Below, piece by piece: positions 42,279 through 51,400 of a stretch of 64,000 bases of DNA (position 1 is the first letter of the stretch; each line of letters starts with the position of its first letter). Source of the DNA: JAGIBJ01 sp032119795 (lineage in GTDB: Bacteria > Actinomycetota > Thermoleophilia > Solirubrobacterales > Solirubrobacteraceae); the NCBI GenBank assembly GCA_032119795.1, contig JAUMFO010000031.1, positions 1 through 64,000 on the forward strand. Direction: 5' to 3'. Made by a program: the position numbers and the translations under genes. Under the pieces are notes generated by a model. It had not been told where the DNA came from, ran no database searches, and was given only the letters and a program-made list of their open reading frames with translations.

Positions 42279-44345
42279 TCACGCCGCGGCCTCTCCGTCG
42301 TCCCAGTCTGAATCGTCTCGAAGAGCGTGCTGGTCGAGGAGCCGCGCCATCGCGGCGCGAGCAGCATCGCTCACCGTCACGTCTCGATCGGCGTGCGCGA
42401 TGGTCTGCAGGAGGCGCAGCGAATCGTCATCGCCGATCCTGCCCAGCACCTGAACAGCCGCGCGACGTACGGCGGGCGACTGGGTGTCTCGAGCGGCGCG
42501 CTCCAGCGACCGCTTCGCGTCGACCCACGCCAGCTCGCCAAGGGCGTGGATGACCGCGGTGCGGACCTCGGGATCCGTCTCAACACCCACCCGCTTGCAC
42601 AGGTCTGGACCGGCAGCGGACGCCCCGATCCGCCCGAGGGCCTCGGCAGACCGACGACGCACTACGGACTCTCCCGCGACCAGCAGGCGCAGCAGCTCTG
42701 CAACCGCCGCCTCATCCTTGAGTTCTCCGAGCGCCCAGACCAGCCGATCCTGCACGTAACCGGGCTGCGGCTTGTCCAGCGCGAGCCGCAGCGCTTGTCC
42801 TGCGTCTTCGACTCGCAGCATCCCGAGCGAGAGGGCTGCCTGATCGCAGACTGGTGGCTCGTCGCCCAGCGCAGCTGAGAGTGCCGACACCGACTCGTCG
42901 GTGGCCCCCAACCGACCCAGTGCCCACGCGCTCGCCTGCCGGACCACGACCTCGTCGTCGTGCTCAAGCAGCGTGATGAGATCCGAGAGACTCTCGACCG
43001 CCGCGAGTTCGCCCAGTGCCCAAGCCGCCGACCGCCGAACGGCCGGCCGGTCGTCGGCCAGGGCGTCGCGAAGGGGATCGACCGCTTCGCTGAGCTTGAA
43101 CTCAGCCAACACGCGGCCCGCCAACCGATAGATCGGCTCATCGGGCCCGACGGAATCGCCAGGGTCGCCAAGGACGCAGATCAGCAGCGCCTCGAGTACC
43201 CCCCCGTCCTGGGGACGCAGCCTGGCAATCGCCAGCAGCGCCGCGCGCCGAAGCTCCGGCCGCGCCTCCTCATCGCTGGCGATCTTGTAGAGCAGTGGGG
43301 CCGCCGCAGGGTCGCCGCCCTTACCGATGCTCTGGATAGCGAACTGGCCGGTGTACCAGTCGCCATGCACCGCGAGACGCAACAGGATCGGCAGCGCACC
43401 CTGGCCGACGAACTCCCCCAGGATCGACGCCACCTCCGCGAGCTGGACGGCCGGGTCGTCGAAATGCTCGTCGACTAGCTCCGCCAGCGCGTCCAAGGTC
43501 TCGTCGGCACCGAGAGCAAGAATCGCCTGCCCTCCCCGGACCCGGGCATCGTGGTCGGCGACCGAGATGAGCGCGCCGAGTGCGTGCTCGAGGTCGTCGT
43601 CATGGGTCTGTTCGATGTGCCCGACGATCAAGTCGAGGGCCGCCGAGCCGGCCGAGCGCAGCGGGGCGTAGTCGCTCGCGACGGCGTCGTCGACCAGATC
43701 CGCCGTCGCGACGGAGTCCTCGGAGTGCCATGCGAGCACCAGTCGGTCATCGCGCAGTACCTCGGCGACCGCATGACTGGTCGTCGGCGTGCGGCAGTCG
43801 AGCATCGCTCGCGCGCAGAACCGGCGGGCCTCGTCCGACGCTGCGTCGTCGGCGATCGTGAAGAACAGGAGGTCGGTGGCGCGATCGTCGCCGAGCGGCG
43901 CAAGGACGCAGGCCGCCGTGACGGCTTCGGGCCCGTCAGCGTCGAGCGCGTCGCGCAGGAACGCGAGGGTCTGCTCGTGGGGCATGCCCAGGATGATCTC
44001 GGCCGCCCGCGTCCGCGCCTTGGGGTCGCCGGAGTCAGTGATCGACTGCCACAGCGCGAGCCCCGCCGCGCTCATCATGCTGCCGAGCAGCTCGACCCCG
44101 GAGACCGCGGGAACGGCCGAGTCGTTCAAGAGCGTCTCTGCGGCTCCTCGCAGCAGGTTCGCCGAGGAGCTGGCGAGGGCCTGCGCCACGGCGACCCGAA
44201 CCTCGGGTGTGGGATCGCCCAGGCCGCGCGTGAGCCCGCCGATCACGGCGGGCGACGTGCGGCCGCTCAGCGCCTGCGCAGCCAGGATCCGCATCTCCGC
44301 GGGCCTGCCATATTCGAGGCTTCTGAGGAGTTCGTCGTCGTTCAC
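42279..44345 (-). CDS. HEAT-repeat protein (PBS-lyase-like repeats)
   Basis: 688 residues from a GTG, almost entirely alpha-helical HEAT/PBS repeats (for example RPAVRRSAAWALGELAAVES, EVVVRQASAWALGRLGATDE and PEVRTAVIHALGELAWVDAK), about 18-20 units. No enzymatic motif, signal peptide or membrane span. Such solenoids are protein-interaction scaffolds. It lies 136 bp downstream of the HigA-like gene on the same strand and may be read with it. No SD or -10 box is obvious at its start. Confidence 0.82.
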   Translation of the reverse strand: MNDDELLRSLEYGRPAEMRILAAQALSGRTSPAVIGGLTRGLGDPTPEVRVAVAQALASSSANLLRGAAETLLNDSAVPAVSGVELLGSMMSAAGLALWQSITDSGDPKARTRAAEIILGMPHEQTLAFLRDALDADGPEAVTAACVLAPLGDDRATDLLFFTIADDAASDEARRFCARAMLDCRTPTTSHAVAEVLRDDRLVLAWHSEDSVATADLVDDAVASDYAPLRSAGSAALDLIVGHIEQTHDDDLEHALGALISVADHDARVRGGQAILALGADETLDALAELVDEHFDDPAVQLAEVASILGEFVGQGALPILLRLAVHGDWYTGQFAIQSIGKGGDPAAAPLLYKIASDEEARPELRRAALLAIARLRPQDGGVLEALLICVLGDPGDSVGPDEPIYRLAGRVLAEFKLSEAVDPLRDALADDRPAVRRSAAWALGELAAVESLSDLITLLEHDDEVVVRQASAWALGRLGATDESVSALSAALGDEPPVCDQAALSLGMLRVEDAGQALRLALDKPQPGYVQDRLVWALGELKDEAAVAELLRLLVAGESVVRRRSAEALGRIGASAAGPDLCKRVGVETDPEVRTAVIHALGELAWVDAKRSLERAARDTQSPAVRRAAVQVLGRIGDDDSLRLLQTIAHADRDVTVSDAARAAMARLLDQHALRDDSDWDDGEAAA

Positions 44346-44480
44346 GGAACATCTGGCAACTCACCACGTCGTCGAACACGTGACCAGCAGCCGAGGGCTG
44401 ATCATAAGCCCGCCGCGCACCTCGTGGTCAGAATTTCAATGACTCGCCGCTCGGGTGCTGTCACACCGATTTGCGGCGTG

Positions 44481-44849
44481 TCACAACGAAACGATGCTCG
44501 GATCGTCAGCCTTGGTGCCGAATTGAAAGCCGACTACGGCGCGACCCTCCAGCGCTTCGGCAACCTTCTTGAGGGTGGCGGTGTTCGTGGGGTGCTGCCC
44601 GCTCTCGATCCGGGAGACGACGGACTGCGACGAGTCCATGCGGCGAGCAAGATCGGCCTGCGACAACCCGAGCTGGGCCCGCCGCACGATGACGAGCCGC
44701 GCGAGCTCCTCAAATGCCGCCAGGCGCTCGAGCTCGGCACGCTCCGCCGGATCGGTGGCAGCGTGTTCAGCGACGCTGCGCCCGAAGGGTTCCTGTTCGG
44801 CCCCACGTGCCAATACGGCGTCGGGGCGAGCAGGCTGAGCAGTAGGCAT
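44481..44849 (-). CDS. XRE-family antitoxin (HigA-like)
   Basis: 122 residues. A Cro/CI helix-turn-helix, RRAQLGLSQADLARRMDSSQ then SRIESGQHPTNTATLKKVAEAL, lies in the C-terminal half, after an N-terminal acidic helix (ERAELERLAAFEELARLV) likely to bind toxin. It is 159 bp downstream of a HigB-like toxin gene; the gap contains a 16-bp palindrome and a promoter-like TATAGCAC. Autoregulation is expected. Confidence 0.85.
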   Translation of the reverse strand: MPTAQPARPDAVLARGAEQEPFGRSVAEHAATDPAERAELERLAAFEELARLVIVRRAQLGLSQADLARRMDSSQSVVSRIESGQHPTNTATLKKVAEALEGRAVVGFQFGTKADDPSIVSL

Positions 44850-44920
44850 GGCGAGGCCTCATCAAGGAGCAGTGGGAGGAAGAACGGTGCGCGTCGCGGA
44901 GAAGCACAATGGGATCGACG

Positions 44921-44936
44921 ATAGCACTAGTGCTAT
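44921..44936 (-). promoter_or_regulatory. 16-bp palindromic operator upstream of antitoxin
   Basis: ATAGCACTAGTGCTAT, a perfect palindrome embedded in AT-rich promoter-like DNA 72 bp upstream of the antitoxin ATG. It is the likely HigA binding site. Confidence 0.7.
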
Positions 44937-45008
44937 ATCGGGGCAACAGGCCGCCGACTTGAATCGGATTTCGCGGGTCTCCGAGTGAGCCCAATCACCG
45001 GCCGCGCA

Positions 45009-45410
45009 TCATGGCGCGTCGTGGCCCGCGGCCCTAGGGGGTTGTCGGGAGCGCGCATTCATGCGTTGCTTGAAGTCGTCCCAATGCGTCTCTGCAATCT
45101 CGATCTCCGACTCCGGCGTCCGCTGCCCGGCCTTGTGGAAGGCGTGCAGCAGAATCAGCAGTCGGCCCGACCTCGCGTAGAGGATTCGCACGTGCTTACT
45201 GCCCCAGTGGCATCGCAACTCTCGCACCTCACCTCGGACCTGACTGCTGTGCGGATATGGCAGATGCGGAACGGTGTCGTCCAACAGATTGAGGCGCCCC
45301 ATTTGCCCCTTGAGTGCGGCGCGGCCCTTCGCAGGGATGGTGTCGATGAAGTCGGCTACCGGCTCGCGCCCAGACGCATCCCGGTAATAGACCGCTTGAA
45401 AGTTCGTCAT
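45009..45410 (-). CDS. RelE/HigB-type toxin (phage Gp49-like)
   Basis: 133 residues from the ATG at 45410, with SD GAGGAG upstream. The Gp49/HigB fold is shown by FQAVYYRDASGREPVADFID, VRELRCHWGSKHVRILYARS and LILLHAFHKAGQRTPESEIE. The family degrades ribosome-bound mRNA. It is paired with the HigA-like gene downstream, although the gap is unusually long. Its start faces the Xre-RES operon, 121 bp away, giving two divergent toxin-antitoxin units. Confidence 0.88.
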   Translation of the reverse strand: MTNFQAVYYRDASGREPVADFIDTIPAKGRAALKGQMGRLNLLDDTVPHLPYPHSSQVRGEVRELRCHWGSKHVRILYARSGRLLILLHAFHKAGQRTPESEIEIAETHWDDFKQRMNARSRQPPRAAGHDAP

Positions 45411-45531
45411 GCGGTGTCTCCTCAGGCGACGGGCTCACAGGTGTTTGCCGAACTGGACATTGCCGATTCTTCTTGCAACTCTTACCAAGACGTTATGCGA
45501 TCTGCGCCGAGAACTCCACTGGCCGGTCACC

Positions 45532-46128
45532 GTGGCACCGCGTAGCCGCAAGGCGGCAAGCCAGGAACTTGCCGAGCTCGACGCCCAGCTGGCCGAGATC
45601 CTTCCGGCCGCAGAGCTCGAGGCGCTCGTCGGCGCCACCAGCGGGCTACTCAAGACGGCCGCACGCGTCGAAGACGACGGCGTGGGAGCCATTTCTCCGG
45701 TCACCGGTCGCGCGCGGGCCTCGGCCACCGCGGTGGTCTCGGCCCAGCGCAACAACCTGCTGCGAGCGTTTGCGCGTCGTCGCGCCCTGCTCGAGCATTC
45801 GCTGACGTCGACGGAGGTCATCGAGCTGCTCGGCGCCGCCTCGCGGCAAACGGCCCACGACCGACTCGCCGCGGGCAGTCTGCTGGCAATCAAAGACGGC
45901 GGGCGACTGCGCTACCCGATCTGGCAGTTCGATGCCGAGGGGCCAGATGGCGTCGTCGAAGGAATGCCCGAGGTACTGGCCGAGCTCCGCCTCACCACGC
46001 AGCTCGGGAAGATCTCGTGGTTCGTGTCTCCCAAACGCGCCCTCGACGGCATGACTCCGATCGACGCGCTGCATGCCGGCGACATCGACGCGGCCATCGC
46101 CGAGGCACGCGCGACGCACACGGGGTAG
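45532..46128 (+). CDS. Xre/MbcA/ParS-type antitoxin
   Basis: About 198 residues from GTG 45532; the upstream part of the frame (from 45409) overlaps the toxin promoter and looks non-coding. The C-terminal domain has the family pattern RLRYPIWQFDAEG, VVEGMPEVLAELRL and ALDGMTPIDALHAGDIDAAI, which binds and blocks RES toxins. The middle helix-turn-helix (STEVIELLGAASRQTAHDRL) binds DNA. The stop is 8 bp before the toxin GTG. The start is uncertain. Confidence 0.85.
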   Translation: MAPRSRKAASQELAELDAQLAEILPAAELEALVGATSGLLKTAARVEDDGVGAISPVTGRARASATAVVSAQRNNLLRAFARRRALLEHSLTSTEVIELLGAASRQTAHDRLAAGSLLAIKDGGRLRYPIWQFDAEGPDGVVEGMPEVLAELRLTTQLGKISWFVSPKRALDGMTPIDALHAGDIDAAIAEARATHTG

Positions 46129-46136
46129 TCGTCGAC

Positions 46137-46796
46137 GTGCCAACCCCTCGTCGAACCAACGCGGGCGGGCGCCTCGTCCTCTCGGGCCCATCGCCGGCAA
46201 CCTCGATCGCTCGAGCCAGCATCGAGTCGCTCCCCGTCGACACACTGCTGCGCCGGATCTTCTGGCCAGCCCCTTGGGGCGTCACTCCCGCAAGCTTCCG
46301 ATTCAACGGGCCCCGGGCACGCTTCGACCACCACCGGCGTCCGGGCCCGTTCCCGGACGCATGGGATGACCCCGACCGGGGTGTCTTCTACACCGCCGAG
46401 AGCTTTGAGTGCTGCGTGCTCGAGTGCTTCGGCGACGACTGGGTCGTCGAGACCGCCGGGGCGCGCCTCGCCGTCCTGAGGGTCGAACAGGAGCTGGTGC
46501 TGCTTGACCTCCGCGGCCGCGCGGCCAACGCCGCCGGCACGTTGGCCGCGATCAGCCAGGACGGGGAGCGGGAGGTCACACAGGATTGGGCACGCTGGTG
46601 GTACGACGCACCCACCCTGGCTGGCCTCCACGGCCTGCTGTTCACCGGCGCCCACAACGGCGAAGACGCCATCGCCGTCTTCGAGCGCGCCGCGGGCCGG
46701 CTGACGTCCATCTTCGACGAACCACTCGACGAACCAAACGTCTACGCCGAGCTGCTCGTCACCGCCGACCAACTCGAGCTACCGGTCACCACCTAA
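46137..46796 (+). CDS. RES-domain toxin (NAD+ phosphorylase-like)
   Basis: 219 residues from GTG 46137. RES signatures: SFRFNGPRARFDHH (Arg), RGVFYTAESFECCVLECFGD (Tyr and Glu of the active site) and a late Ser region, LLFTGAHNGEDA. MbcT/ParT/Xre-RES toxins degrade NAD+ or ADP-ribosylate metabolic enzymes and halt growth. It is coupled to the antitoxin before it. Open frames starting inside the antitoxin are rejected. Confidence 0.88.
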   Translation: MPTPRRTNAGGRLVLSGPSPATSIARASIESLPVDTLLRRIFWPAPWGVTPASFRFNGPRARFDHHRRPGPFPDAWDDPDRGVFYTAESFECCVLECFGDDWVVETAGARLAVLRVEQELVLLDLRGRAANAAGTLAAISQDGEREVTQDWARWWYDAPTLAGLHGLLFTGAHNGEDAIAVFERAAGRLTSIFDEPLDEPNVYAELLVTADQLELPVTT

Positions 46797-46818
46797 AACC
46801 GCAGCGCCGGGGCCTCCC

Positions 46819-47265
46819 TTACGCCGCGCGGCGCCACGACCCGAGCACCATGAGCGTCTTCGTGCCGATCACGCCGGCGGTGCGGCGCAGCTCGTTGATC
46901 ACGTCTTGGAGCTGATCGACGCTCTCGACGAACACCTCGACGAGCGCATCCGGATCGCCGGCCGTCATCGATACCTGCTCCACCGCGTCGATCTTCTGCG
47001 CGACCTGCAGGATGTGCTCGACGTCGGTGTCGCCGGAGAAGCGCAGCTCCACGTAGGCGTGCACGCGCCTACCCAGCGCCGCCGGACTGAGCACCGCGGT
47101 GTAGCCGGCGATCACGCCGTCGGCCTCCAGGCGGTCGATCCGTCGCTTCACCGGCGCGGCCGAGAGGTTCACGCGCTCCGCGATGTCGGCGATCGTGCGG
47201 CGCGCATCCTGCTGGAGCAGGTCGAGGATCTGCTGGTCGATGTCGTCGAGCTTGATGCCGCGCAT
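46819..47265 (-). CDS. Lrp/AsnC-family transcriptional regulator
   Basis: 148 residues. The N-terminal helix-turn-helix LDDIDQQILDLLQQDARRTI then VNLSAAPVKRRIDRLEADGV and the C-terminal RAM effector domain (AYVELRFSG, VSMTAGDPDALVEVFVES) are complete. It is divergent from leucine dehydrogenase, with a 122-bp gap, so it most likely controls the dehydrogenase-oxidoreductase operon in response to an amino acid. Confidence 0.92.
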   Translation of the reverse strand: MRGIKLDDIDQQILDLLQQDARRTIADIAERVNLSAAPVKRRIDRLEADGVIAGYTAVLSPAALGRRVHAYVELRFSGDTDVEHILQVAQKIDAVEQVSMTAGDPDALVEVFVESVDQLQDVINELRRTAGVIGTKTLMVLGSWRRAA

Positions 47266-47387
47266 GCTGGGATCGTAGACGCAAGAAACGTGCGTCAGGC
47301 TCGGCTTGGACCGATGGATTCCTGCGCGCTAAGCCCGTTGACTGCGTGTGACTTGCGTCACGGTCCGGGGAGGAGTTCCGTGGCTCT

Positions 47388-48461
47388 ATGACCGCCACAC
47401 CCGTCGCCGCGTCCTTTGCGCCGTGGGCCTCCGAAACGCTTGTCTTCTGCTCGGATCCATCGGCGGGGCTCCGCGCGGTCATCGCGATCGACAGCACCGC
47501 GCTGGGGCCGGCACTCGGCGGCGTGCGGCTCAAGGCCTATGCCAGCGACGCGCACGGCGCCCGCGAGGCGCAGCGGCTCGCAGCCGCGATGACGCTCAAG
47601 AACGCCGTCGCCGGCCTGCCCTACGGCGGAGGCAAGTCCGTCATCTTCGACACCGGCGCCCACGATCGCGTGGCACTGATGGGCGCGTTCGGCGAGGCCG
47701 TCGCCCGCCTCGGCGGCGCCTACCTGCCGGGCGTCGACATGGGCACCACCCCGGCCGATCTGCAGATCATGCGCACGCGCGGCGCCACGGTGTCCTGTGC
47801 CGACGACGACCCCTCACCGTGGACGGCGACCGGCGTGCACGCGGCGATCCAGGCGTCGGTCGGGCACCTCGATCACCGCACCGATCTGCGCGGGGTGCGC
47901 GTGCTCATTCAGGGCGCCGGCCACGTCGGAGCGGATCTCGCGTGGAAGCTCGCCAGCGACGGCGCGCAGGTGCTGATCGCCGACGTGGCCGCAGAACGCG
48001 CCGCACTGGTGGCCCATGAGGTGGGCGGCGAAGTCGTCGCCCCCGAGGCTGTCTGCCACACAGAGTGCGACGTGTTCGCGCCCTGCGCCGCGGCGGGCGT
48101 GATCGGCGCGGAGCAGATCGCATCGCTGCAATGCCGGATCGTCGCGGGCGCCGCCAACGACACGTTGACCGACGACGCGCTGGCGGGCGCGCTCCGCGAG
48201 CGAGGCATCCTCTACGTGCCGGATTTCGTCGCCAACGCAGGTGGCGTGATCCACATTCACGCGCTGCGTGCGGGGTGGAACGCGGCGCGGCTGCATGCCG
48301 AGGTCACGGCGATCGGCCAACGCGTCGGCGAGCTGCTGACGCGCGCCGACGACACGGGCGGCACACCGCTCGACGCCGCCAAGGCGCTCGCCGCCGAGCG
48401 CCTGCAGGCTGGCGCCGCTGCGCCAGTGCAGGCGGGTCCGCTCCAGGAGGTCGCGGCGTGA
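47388..48461 (+). CDS. Leucine/amino-acid dehydrogenase (Glu/Leu/Phe/Val family)
   Basis: 357 residues. The substrate domain carries ALGGVRLKAY and AAAMTLKNAVAGLPYGGGKSV with the catalytic and binding Lys residues, and DMGTTPADLQIM. The NAD domain carries RVLIQGAGHVGADLAWKLA. The size and GGVRL pattern fit leucine/phenylalanine dehydrogenases that deaminate branched-chain or aromatic amino acids to 2-oxoacids with NAD+. The stop overlaps the next GTG (GTGA, 48458-48461). GGGGAGGAG lies 15 nt upstream of the ATG, which is a little far. Confidence 0.88.
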   Translation: MTATPVAASFAPWASETLVFCSDPSAGLRAVIAIDSTALGPALGGVRLKAYASDAHGAREAQRLAAAMTLKNAVAGLPYGGGKSVIFDTGAHDRVALMGAFGEAVARLGGAYLPGVDMGTTPADLQIMRTRGATVSCADDDPSPWTATGVHAAIQASVGHLDHRTDLRGVRVLIQGAGHVGADLAWKLASDGAQVLIADVAAERAALVAHEVGGEVVAPEAVCHTECDVFAPCAAAGVIGAEQIASLQCRIVAGAANDTLTDDALAGALRERGILYVPDFVANAGGVIHIHALRAGWNAARLHAEVTAIGQRVGELLTRADDTGGTPLDAAKALAAERLQAGAAAPVQAGPLQEVAA

Positions 48462-51400
48462 GCGCGCCAACGCTCACCCGCCCGGGCGTCCGGCTCGACG
48501 ACCGTTACGTCGCGACGAGCGGGCCGATCATGATGTCTGGGATCCAGGCAATCGTGCGGCTCCTGCTCGATCAGCGACGGCTCGACCTCGCGCGCGGCTT
48601 GAAGACGGGGATGTTCGTCTCGGGGTACCAGGGGTCGCCGCTTGGCGGCCTCGACCTGGAGATCGAGCGCGCGGCGCGGCATCTGGATCCGCTTGGGGTC
48701 GTGTTCCAGGCAGGACTCAACGAGGAGCTTGCAGCGACCGCCGTGGCCGGGACGCAGCTGCTCGGCGAACTCGAGCACCGCCACGTCGATGGCGTGACCG
48801 GCTTCTGGTTTGGGAAGGCACCAGGACTCGACCGCGCGGCCGACGCGATCCGCCACGGCAACGTCAGCGGGACGGCACCCCTCGGCGGGGCCGTCGCCCT
48901 GATCGGCGACGACCCGGCGAGCAAGTCCTCCACCGTGCCGAGTTCCAGCGAGCCGATGTGCCGGTCGCTGATGATGCCGGTGCTCGCGCCGGGCACCGTG
49001 GGCGAGCTGCTCGACCTCGGCCTGCACGCCGTCGCGCTCTCGCGGCATTGCGGACTGTGGACGGGCCTGAAGATCACGGCCGACGTCGCCGACGCCTCGG
49101 CGATCGTCGACTTGGATGGCGGATTCTTCGACCGTATTCCGCCGCTGGCCGCGCGCGAGGGGTTCAAACCCCCGGTGATGCTGCCGCCGACCAACGTCGC
49201 CGCCGAACTCGACCTCATGACGGCCCGCCTGGAGCGCGTCGCCGAGTACTCCCGCGCGGCCGGGCTCAACCGCATCGTTCGCGGCGCCGGGCAGACGCGC
49301 CTCGCGGTCGTCGCCGCCGGCGCCGGCCACCAGGCCGTCCTGCGGGCGTTGGGCGATCTCGGGCTCGACGAGTCCGCCACCGACGCACTGGGACTCCGGA
49401 TCGTGCAGCTCCGTATGCCCTGGCCGCTGGCCGCACGGGAGGTCCGCGAGCTCGTCGGCGACGTGGAGACGATCCTGGTCGTCGAGGACAAGCTCCCGTT
49501 CGTCGAGTCGCTCATCAAGGAGGCGCTCTATGGCGCGCCGGCGCAGCCGGCGGTGGTCGGCAAGCACGACCAGTCGGGGCAGCCGCTGCTCTCGGCCGCC
49601 GGGATGCTCACCGCCGACGACGTGGCGCTGGCCCTGGGTCGGCTCGTCGGAACCGACGGCCTGCCGGAGCCCGCGCGCTCACGTGTCAATCAGCTCGCGA
49701 GCCCGACCTCGCGAGCACCGCAGGCGGGCACTCTGGCGCGCAAACCATTCTTCTGCGCTGGCTGCCCCCACAACGCGTCGACGCGGGCCGAGCCCTCACA
49801 GCTCGTGGGGGTCGGCATCGGATGCCACATCATGGTCGCCCTCGACGATGGCGAGCGCCGCGGCCAGCTGCTCGGCTCGCCGCAGATGGGTGGCGAGGGG
49901 GCGCAGTGGTTTGGCCTCGCGCCGTTCACCAGCGATCAGCACTTCATCCAGAACCTCGGCGACGGCACCTTCCACCACTCGGGGTCGCTCGCGATCCGCG
50001 CCGCGGTCGCCGCAGGCGTAGACATCACCTACAAGCTGCTCTACAACGACGCCGTCGCGATGACGGGCGGCCAGCAGCCCCAGGGCCAGCTGGCGATCCC
50101 GGCGCTCACGCACTGGCTGGCGCTCGAGGGCGTGCGCCGGATCGTGGTGACGACCCCCGAGCCGGGCGCCTACCGCGGTGTGCGGCTCGACGCGATCGCG
50201 TCGGTGCACCATCGCGACGACCTGCCCGAGATCCAGCGAGACCTCGCAGCGCTCGGCGGCGTGACGGTGATCATCCACGACGACCAGTGCGCGATCGAGC
50301 TACGGCGCGAGCGCCGCCGCGGCTCGAAGCCAGCGCCCGCCGAGCGCGTCCACATCAATGAGCGGGTCTGCGAGGGCTGCGGCGACTGCGGCGAGAAGTC
50401 GACGTGCCAGGCCGTCCTGCCCGTTGAGACCGAATATGGCCGCAAGACCCAGATCGACCAGTCCTCCTGCAGCCAGGATCTCTCGTGCGTGAAGGGTGAT
50501 TGCCCGTCGTTCCTGATGGTCACGCCGGCCGCCACCAAGGGGCGTCGGGTGAAGGGGCGCGGGAGCAAGGGCCGCGATCGGGGCGAGACTCGGGTCCGCG
50601 CCGTGGGCGACTCGGCCCCGCCCGTGGCCCTCACGCCGCCGGAGCTGAAGGTCGGCGACGAGCTGCTCATCCACATGCCGGGGATCGGCGGCACCGGCGT
50701 GGTGACGATCTCGCAGATCCTCCAGATGGCGGCCCATCTCGACGGGCGCTTTGCGGCCGGGCTGGAGCAGACCGGTTTGGCGCAGAAGGGCGGCCCGGTC
50801 ATCAGCGACATCCGCCTCTCGCGGACGCTCGTCACCGGCCAGATCCGCGCGACCCGCGGCCGGGCCGACGTGCTCATCGGATTCGACCTCCTCGGCGCGG
50901 CGACGGCGTCGGCGCTGGATGCCACCGATCCGTCGCGCACGATCGCCGTGGTGTCGACGCACCAGACGCCAACCGCCGACATGGTCGCCGACGCCACCCG
51001 GCGCTTTCCGTCGGCGACACGCACTCGGGCCCGCATCGATGGCTCGACGGTCGCGGCGCAGAATCTGTTCCTCGACGCCGGCGCGCTCGCCGAGCAGCTC
51101 TTCCACGACCACATGCCGGCCAACATGCTGCTGATCGGCGCCGCCTTCCAGCACGGCTGCCTCCCGCTCAGCGTGCACGCGATCGAGCACGCGATCGAGC
51201 TCAACGGCGTCGCCGTCGACCGCAACCTCGCCGCCTTCCGGTGGGGACGCGCGGCGGCGCTCGACGCCGAAGCGGTCGAGCGGGCGCTGGCGGGGGACGC
51301 GCAGGAGGTGCGTCCTGCGAGCACGGGCGACCTCATCGAGCAGCGCGCCGCCGACCTGGTCGCTTACCAAGATGCGGGCTACGCCGCCCGCTATCTCAGC

